Source: an uncultured Burkholderiales bacterium | GTDB lineage: Bacteria; Pseudomonadota; Gammaproteobacteria; Burkholderiales; Burkholderiaceae_D | Direction of reading: 5' to 3' | Length of the DNA: 9,152 bases | Assembly (NCBI GenBank): GCA_903904635.1 | Contig: CAIVDH010000255.1 | Coordinates: 1 to 9,152 of the forward strand | Shown here: positions 5,753-9,152 of the stretch, piece after piece | Position numbering within the stretch: the first letter of the stretch is position 1 | Layout: each line of letters begins with the position of its first letter | Made by a program: the position numbers and the translations under genes | The notes under the pieces: model-generated | The model's database searches: none | Seen by the model: only the letters and a program-made list of their open reading frames with translations | What the model was told of the DNA's origin: nothing

Positions 5753-7021
5753 ATGGACCGCAGAGCATTCATACAAGCAGCCGCAGCACTGGGCTTGGCT
5801 GGCAGCGTACCTTCCGCCTTCGCCATGCGCGGCGCGAAAGTGGTGATCATTGGTGGTGGCTATGGCGGAGCGACTGCTGCAAAATATATACGGCTGCTCT
5901 CCAACGGCCAGATTGATGTGACCGTCATTGAGCCGAATAAAGAATTCATTTCATGTCCCATGTCGAATCTGGTCATAGGCGGCAGTCGCAAACTGGCCGA
6001 CATCTCGCGCCCTTACTCAACGCTGGTTAAAAATCACGGCGTGCGCATCGTGCATGAAACCGCAGATGCCATCAACACCAGCGCGCGCACCGTCACTTTG
6101 TCTGGCGGTACTACACTGGTCTATGACAAACTAATCGTCTCGCCTGGCATAGAGCTCAATATGGGCAGCGTAGAAGGACTGGCAGAAGCCCATGCAAGCG
6201 GACAGATACTGCAAGCATGGAAAGCCGGCGCAGAAACGGTTGCGCTGCGTCGTCAACTAGAATCCATGCCAGACGGCGGTGTCTATGCAATCTCAATTCC
6301 GGAAGCACCGTATCGCTGCCCTCCGGGGCCGTATGAACGCGCTTGTCAGGTGGCCTGGTACTTCAAACAATTTAAGCCTAAAAGCAAAGTGCTGATACTC
6401 GATGCCAATCAGGATGTGATTTCAAAAGCAGGCCTGTTCAAAAAAGTCTGGGCTGATCAATACAAAGACATCATTGAATATCGTAACCAGCATAAGGTCA
6501 TTGCTGTCGCACCCGATGAAGGGCTGATCAAGTTTGATGTGCAATCAGACGTAAAAGCTGATGTGATCAACGTGCTGCCCGCCATGAAAGCAGGCAAAAT
6601 CGCGCAGCAGACCGGGCTGGCAAATATCGCCGGCAATCGCTGGTGCGATGTAAATTATCAGAGCTTTGAATCAACGGCGGCCAAAGATGTATTTGTAATT
6701 GGTGATGCGATACAAGTAGCGCCACTGATGCCCAAGAGCGGTCACATGGCAAACAATCACGCCAAAGTCGCAGCAGCTGCCATCGTGGCGCAAATGAATG
6801 GCTGGGAAATCAATCCGGCACCGATGCTTACCAACACCTGCTACAGCTTTGTAGATGACCGAACTGTCGTGCACGTGGCAAGCGTGCATGAATATGTGGC
6901 AGCAGATCGTACATTCAAAGTAGTTGCCGGCTCAGGCGGCGTCAGCACCGGACCGACAGAACTAGAAGGAACCTACGCAAACAACTGGGCTCGCACTATC
7001 TGGTCCGATATGCTGGATTAA
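5753..7021 (+). CDS. fccB: Flavoprotein subunit of flavocytochrome c sulfide dehydrogenase
   Basis: FccB (also called SoxF) oxidises sulfide to sulfane sulfur and passes electrons to the haem of FccA. From the ATG chosen here it has 422 residues. A Tat-type signal peptide starts DRRAFIQ and ends PSAFA (1-24). The FAD-binding GGGYGG is at 34-39. Cys68 in ISCPMSN matches the Cys that binds FAD covalently in the family. Cys189 in PYRCPPGPYERAC and Cys363 in NTCYSFVDD match the redox-active disulfide pair. A second FAD contact is VFVIGDA (313-319). The ATG at 5753 is seven nt from AGGAG; the in-frame ATG at 5747 is only one nt from it and is rejected. Tat export of FccB with Sec export of FccA is the normal pairing. 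Sulfide:quinone reductase is unlikely given the signal peptide and the adjacent cytochrome subunit. Confidence 0.95.
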   Translation: MDRRAFIQAAAALGLAGSVPSAFAMRGAKVVIIGGGYGGATAAKYIRLLSNGQIDVTVIEPNKEFISCPMSNLVIGGSRKLADISRPYSTLVKNHGVRIVHETADAINTSARTVTLSGGTTLVYDKLIVSPGIELNMGSVEGLAEAHASGQILQAWKAGAETVALRRQLESMPDGGVYAISIPEAPYRCPPGPYERACQVAWYFKQFKPKSKVLILDANQDVISKAGLFKKVWADQYKDIIEYRNQHKVIAVAPDEGLIKFDVQSDVKADVINVLPAMKAGKIAQQTGLANIAGNRWCDVNYQSFESTAAKDVFVIGDAIQVAPLMPKSGHMANNHAKVAAAAIVAQMNGWEINPAPMLTNTCYSFVDDRTVVHVASVHEYVAADRTFKVVAGSGGVSTGPTELEGTYANNWARTIWSDMLD

Positions 7022-7040
7022 TGCAGGCTGAAATAAAACC

Positions 7041-7352
7041 ATGAAAAAATATGTACTTGCCTTACTGTTTGCATGCAGTCCAGTGCTGGCCGACACACCG
7101 CCCATGGCAATAGAAAACGGCGGCAAAATGGAATTCGTACATGCGGCACGTACTGGCAAGCTCACCACAGAACAACGTGCTGCACTTGAGGCCAGATTGC
7201 AGCAGGAATGTGCAGTGCCCACTAATCCCATCACGCAAGGCATGATAGAAACACGCGGCCCGGGCAAATGCATGGCTTTTGTACGCAACCAGTGTAATTG
7301 CGCTGATTGCGATATGCCTACTTATTGCCTGCCCTCTGATGTCAGTAAATAA
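7041..7352 (+). CDS. Small exported Cys-rich protein of unknown function
   Basis: I do not recognise this 103-residue protein. It has a Sec signal peptide (about 1-17, ending VLA) followed by a charged, probably helical region (about 36-58, with TTEQRAALEARLQQE). The C-terminal third is Cys-rich: Cys57, Cys77, Cys85, Cys87, Cys90 and Cys96, including CNCADC and a final TYC. Six cysteines in an 86-residue mature chain suggest disulfides or metal binding in the periplasm; no CxxCH haem site is present. The ATG is 19 bp after fccB and only weakly preceded by AGG. The next gene follows 29 bp after its stop with no terminator, so it belongs to the fcc operon. A role with sulfide, persulfide or a metal is inference from position only. 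Confidence 0.75.
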   Translation: MKKYVLALLFACSPVLADTPPMAIENGGKMEFVHAARTGKLTTEQRAALEARLQQECAVPTNPITQGMIETRGPGKCMAFVRNQCNCADCDMPTYCLPSDVSK

Positions 7353-7381
7353 AATAACCATACAATAAAAACCCTGTCCTC

Positions 7382-8017
7382 ATGCGCGCGCCACAAGTTA
7401 TAGACTGGTATTTTGATTTCATCTCACCATTTGCTTATTTGCAGTGGCAATTACTACGCAGGCATGAACCAACACTCACCATCAAACCACACCCGGTTTT
7501 ATTTGCAGGTTTGCTGGCACACTGGGATAACAAAGGTCCCGTTGAAATTGCCCCAAAACGTAACTGGACTTACGAGCATTGCCTGTGGATAGCACAGCGA
7601 CATAAAATCGTCATGCAACTGCCACCACAGCATCCATTTAATCCCTTACCGCTACTGAGATTATGTATCGCTCTGCATAGCGACACCGCAGTGGTCGACA
7701 GATTGTTTCGTTTTGTATGGCAAGAAGGTTGCCTGCCAACTGACGCTATCGCCTGGCAAGCATTGCTAAACGAACTAGGCGTAACGTCAGAGCAGATCAA
7801 TACTGCTGATATGAAAATAACGCTGAGAACCAATGGAGAACAAGCAATCGCTGCTGGCGTATTTGGTGTACCTACTGCGGTCGTATCAGGTAAATGTTTC
7901 TGGGGTGTAGATGCCACGGATATGTTGATCGCTTTTCTTGACCGTCATCCGTTTTTTAATTCGCCAGAATATCAATGCGCCCAGACATTGCCTGTTGGTG
8001 TGCAACGCGCTAAATAA
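7382..8017 (+). CDS. DsbA-family protein, 2-hydroxychromene-2-carboxylate isomerase / GST-kappa-like
   Basis: The 211-residue protein starts IDWYFDFISPFAY (7-19). This is the first strand of the thioredoxin fold, with Ser15 in place of the CxxC of true DsbA. Ser at this place binds and activates glutathione in HCCA isomerases and kappa-class GSTs. Other family marks are HPFNPLPLLRL (84-94), the cis-Pro loop GVFGVPT (159-165) and FWGVDATDML near the C terminus. No signal peptide is seen, so it should be cytoplasmic. Naphthalene degradation, the textbook role, has no support here because no aromatic pathway genes are present. As the last gene of the fcc operon it may act on glutathione adducts or disulfides from sulfur oxidation, but that is inference. 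No Shine-Dalgarno sequence is visible. It ends 6 bp from the convergent yaeQ. Confidence 0.85.
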   Translation: MRAPQVIDWYFDFISPFAYLQWQLLRRHEPTLTIKPHPVLFAGLLAHWDNKGPVEIAPKRNWTYEHCLWIAQRHKIVMQLPPQHPFNPLPLLRLCIALHSDTAVVDRLFRFVWQEGCLPTDAIAWQALLNELGVTSEQINTADMKITLRTNGEQAIAAGVFGVPTAVVSGKCFWGVDATDMLIAFLDRHPFFNSPEYQCAQTLPVGVQRAK

Positions 8018-8023
8018 ATTGTT

Positions 8024-8569
8024 CTACTGATTTGCCGACTGCAATATAGTCATACGCGCTTGTACTGCATTGCTCGCATCCCGCATCCAGATTTCGCCAT
8101 CCTGTATCGTCACTTGCAGTTGCATGGTGCGCTGACAGAGTGCTTCTAACCCCTCGGCAGTCTCGGTATCGATTTGTAAAACTGTGAGATTTCTGGCGCG
8201 TGCCAGCTTGTTACTGATTTGCTTCCACCAAATGGACGCATTGCTGTTGAAGGCATAAACGCTTACCTGCTCAGATTTACCGCAGGCTTTTAATATACGG
8301 CGCTCCTCAGGCTGACCTACTTCTATCCATTTTTCTATGCTACCTGTCAGATCCTTTTGCCAAAGATCGGGCTCTTCAGCATCCGAAATACCTTTACCAA
8401 ATTCCAGATGTTCGTGCGCGTGCAGTGCAAATACCATAACGCGTACCATCATGCGCTGCAAAGTTTCGGAAGGATGACAGGCGATATTTAGCTGATGGTC
8501 AGCATAATAATGTCTGTCCATATCAGCCACCTGCAGGTTTGCTTTGTAGATAATGGATTTGAGTGCCAT
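8024..8569 (-). CDS. yaeQ: YaeQ family protein
   Basis: The 181-residue protein matches YaeQ almost throughout: MALKSIIYKANLQVADMDRH at the start, ACHPSETLQRMMVR (30-43), EEPDLWQKDL, a WIEVGQPEERRILKAC block (about 81-96), SIWWKQ, and TMQLQVTIQDGEIWM near the C terminus. Length is that of E. coli YaeQ. The family has a fold related to PD-(D/E)XK nucleases and its function is not well established; it was once linked to suppression of an RfaH defect. AGGA lies seven nt before the ATG. It is convergent with the fcc operon and unrelated to it in function as far as can be seen. Confidence 0.95.
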   Translation of the reverse strand: MALKSIIYKANLQVADMDRHYYADHQLNIACHPSETLQRMMVRVMVFALHAHEHLEFGKGISDAEEPDLWQKDLTGSIEKWIEVGQPEERRILKACGKSEQVSVYAFNSNASIWWKQISNKLARARNLTVLQIDTETAEGLEALCQRTMQLQVTIQDGEIWMRDASNAVQARMTILQSANQ

Positions 8570-8589
8570 GATATTGTCCTGTTAGCTGA

Positions 8590-8620
8590 TGCAATTGCAC
8601 CAGAATCAGAGCCGGATTCT
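8590..8620. repeat. Two short palindromes upstream of yaeQ
   Basis: TGCAATTGCA (8590-8599) is a perfect 10-bp palindrome, and AGAATC / GATTCT (8602-8607 and 8615-8620) is a 6-bp inverted repeat with a 7-bp spacer. Both lie 21-51 bp before the yaeQ ATG, in its likely leader or promoter. A TAGAAT on the minus strand (8617-8622) overlaps the second palindrome and could be a -10 box, but it lacks a good -35. The rest of the gap up to the 8661-8724 terminator shows nothing further. Confidence 0.25.
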
Positions 8621-8660
8621 ACAGGCTTGAACAATCAGACTGAAAAAATTAAACGGTTTT

Positions 8661-8724
8661 AAAAAAATCGCCCGTTATTTCCATATCGCCCAAGAGGAGG
8701 AAAGCGATATAAAAAATAACGGGC
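8661..8724 (-). terminator. Long-stem terminator of the TonB-dependent receptor gene
   Basis: GCCCGTTATTT (8670-8680) pairs with AAATAACGGGC (8714-8724), and ATATCGC (8683-8689) pairs with GCGATAT (8704-8710), separated by a small 2/3-nt internal loop. The apical loop is 14 nt. On the minus strand the stem is followed by GATTTTTTT (8661-8669), so it acts as an intrinsic terminator about 80 nt after the receptor stop codon. On the plus strand no T-run follows. In the minus-strand RNA the loop reads UUUCCUCCUCUUGG, similar to the anti-Shine-Dalgarno end of 16S rRNA. Confidence 0.85.
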
Positions 8725-8805
8725 AAGCCCCGGGTGACGGGTGTAGCGCGAGTAAAGCTTAAAGCTGAAAGTAGTGTCGACAACAGTTCAATAAAGTAGC
8801 CATTC

Positions 8806-9152
8806 CTAAAAAGCGTATTTGATGCCAGCCTGTACCGTACGCGGCATGCCTACCTGTATGCCACGGGTACGGTCTACGATGTAGGTTGTGTCGGCGAGGT
8901 TTTTACCGGCAATGAATAAGGTAGTTTTATCGATGGTGTAATTAAAAGAGGCATTCCAGATACCGTACGCTTCTATCTGACCTGATTGACCATTTGCATC
9001 TGCTGTGACGGTATTGTCAAAATCTGTAAACTGTTTGCCAACGTAGACATATTCCAATCTACTATTCCAATTAGTCGGCGCACGATAGCCGATTGTCAAC
9101 GTGAGTGTATTTTCAGGCACATAAGGCAAACGATTGCCAACCGCACCAGTGC
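8806..9152 (-). CDS. TonB-dependent outer-membrane receptor, C-terminal fragment
   Basis: The minus-strand frame is open from the right edge to a TAG at 8806-8808, giving about 115 residues of the C-terminus. Features are GNRLPYVPENT (start of a late barrel segment), alternating strands such as SRLEYVYVGKQ, the GKNLADTTYI motif typical of the last strands, and a terminal Phe after KYA, the usual outer-membrane protein end signal. LPYVPxxT and the GMPRTVQAGIKYAF end resemble FecA-type siderophore/ferric-citrate receptors, but the plug and ligand loops lie outside the window, so the substrate cannot be assigned. It is followed by the long hairpin terminator at 8661-8724. Confidence 0.9.
   Translation of the reverse strand, partial: TGAVGNRLPYVPENTLTLTIGYRAPTNWNSRLEYVYVGKQFTDFDNTVTADANGQSGQIEAYGIWNASFNYTIDKTTLFIAGKNLADTTYIVDRTRGIQVGMPRTVQAGIKYAF

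Noticed and set aside
7570..7917. Minus-strand 115-codon frame inside the DsbA-family gene
   Set aside because: Antisense to a protein with clear family motifs; no sign of a domain.
7382..8017. Assignment of the DsbA-fold protein as a periplasmic thiol oxidase
   Set aside because: It has Ser in place of the CxxC active site and no signal peptide.
8806..9152. Assignment of the TonB receptor as a lanthanide-uptake receptor linked to the lanthanide-type dehydrogenase
   Set aside because: Only the conserved C-terminal barrel end is present, more than 6 kb from the dehydrogenase with unrelated genes between; nothing in it indicates the ligand.

Overview
The window looks like the chromosome of a Gram-negative, probably betaproteobacterial, bacterium with sulfur-oxidising ability. 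The clues are Sox and flavocytochrome c sulfide dehydrogenase genes, several exported c-type cytochromes, a YaeQ homologue, a TonB-dependent outer-membrane receptor, and moderate GC judged by eye. I cannot name a genus. No tRNA, rRNA, CRISPR array, insertion sequence or phage gene is visible.

Layout. Positions 1-5218 hold a run of minus-strand genes. In transcription order these are a small exported protein with a surface-adhesin-E-like look (5218-4823), soxC (4811-3450), soxD (3466-2726) and soxZ (2690-2379), packed as one operon. After a 280-bp gap with its own promoter come a PQQ-dependent methanol/ethanol-type dehydrogenase with the lanthanide-type active-site Asp (2098-386), a strong intrinsic terminator (324-357), and the start of a c-type cytochrome that runs off the left edge (300-1). 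A 196-bp divergent regulatory region (5222-5417) separates this from a plus-strand operon: fccA (5418-5741), fccB (5753-7021), a small Cys-rich exported protein (7041-7352) and a DsbA-fold, GST-kappa/HCCA-isomerase-like protein (7382-8017). Facing it are yaeQ (8569-8024) and the 3' end of a TonB-dependent receptor (9152-8806) with a long terminator hairpin.

How the parts may work together. FccAB oxidises sulfide in the periplasm. SoxCD oxidises the sulfane sulfur held on the SoxYZ carrier. Both pass electrons to small c-type cytochromes. Only the SoxZ half of the carrier is here: soxY, soxXA and soxB are absent, although soxCDYZAXB is a common betaproteobacterial order. In place of the missing genes the next locus is a quinoprotein dehydrogenase and its cytochrome. 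This recalls the XoxF homologue proposed for tetrathionate oxidation in Advenella, and also the SoxYZ-like carriers known to accompany quinoprotein dehydrogenases. The most interesting hypothesis is that this quinoprotein acts on a sulfur compound, or works with the Sox carrier, rather than being a plain alcohol dehydrogenase. The two uncharacterised small exported proteins and the glutathione-type DsbA-fold protein in the same divergent pair of operons are the best candidates for new parts of periplasmic sulfur metabolism.
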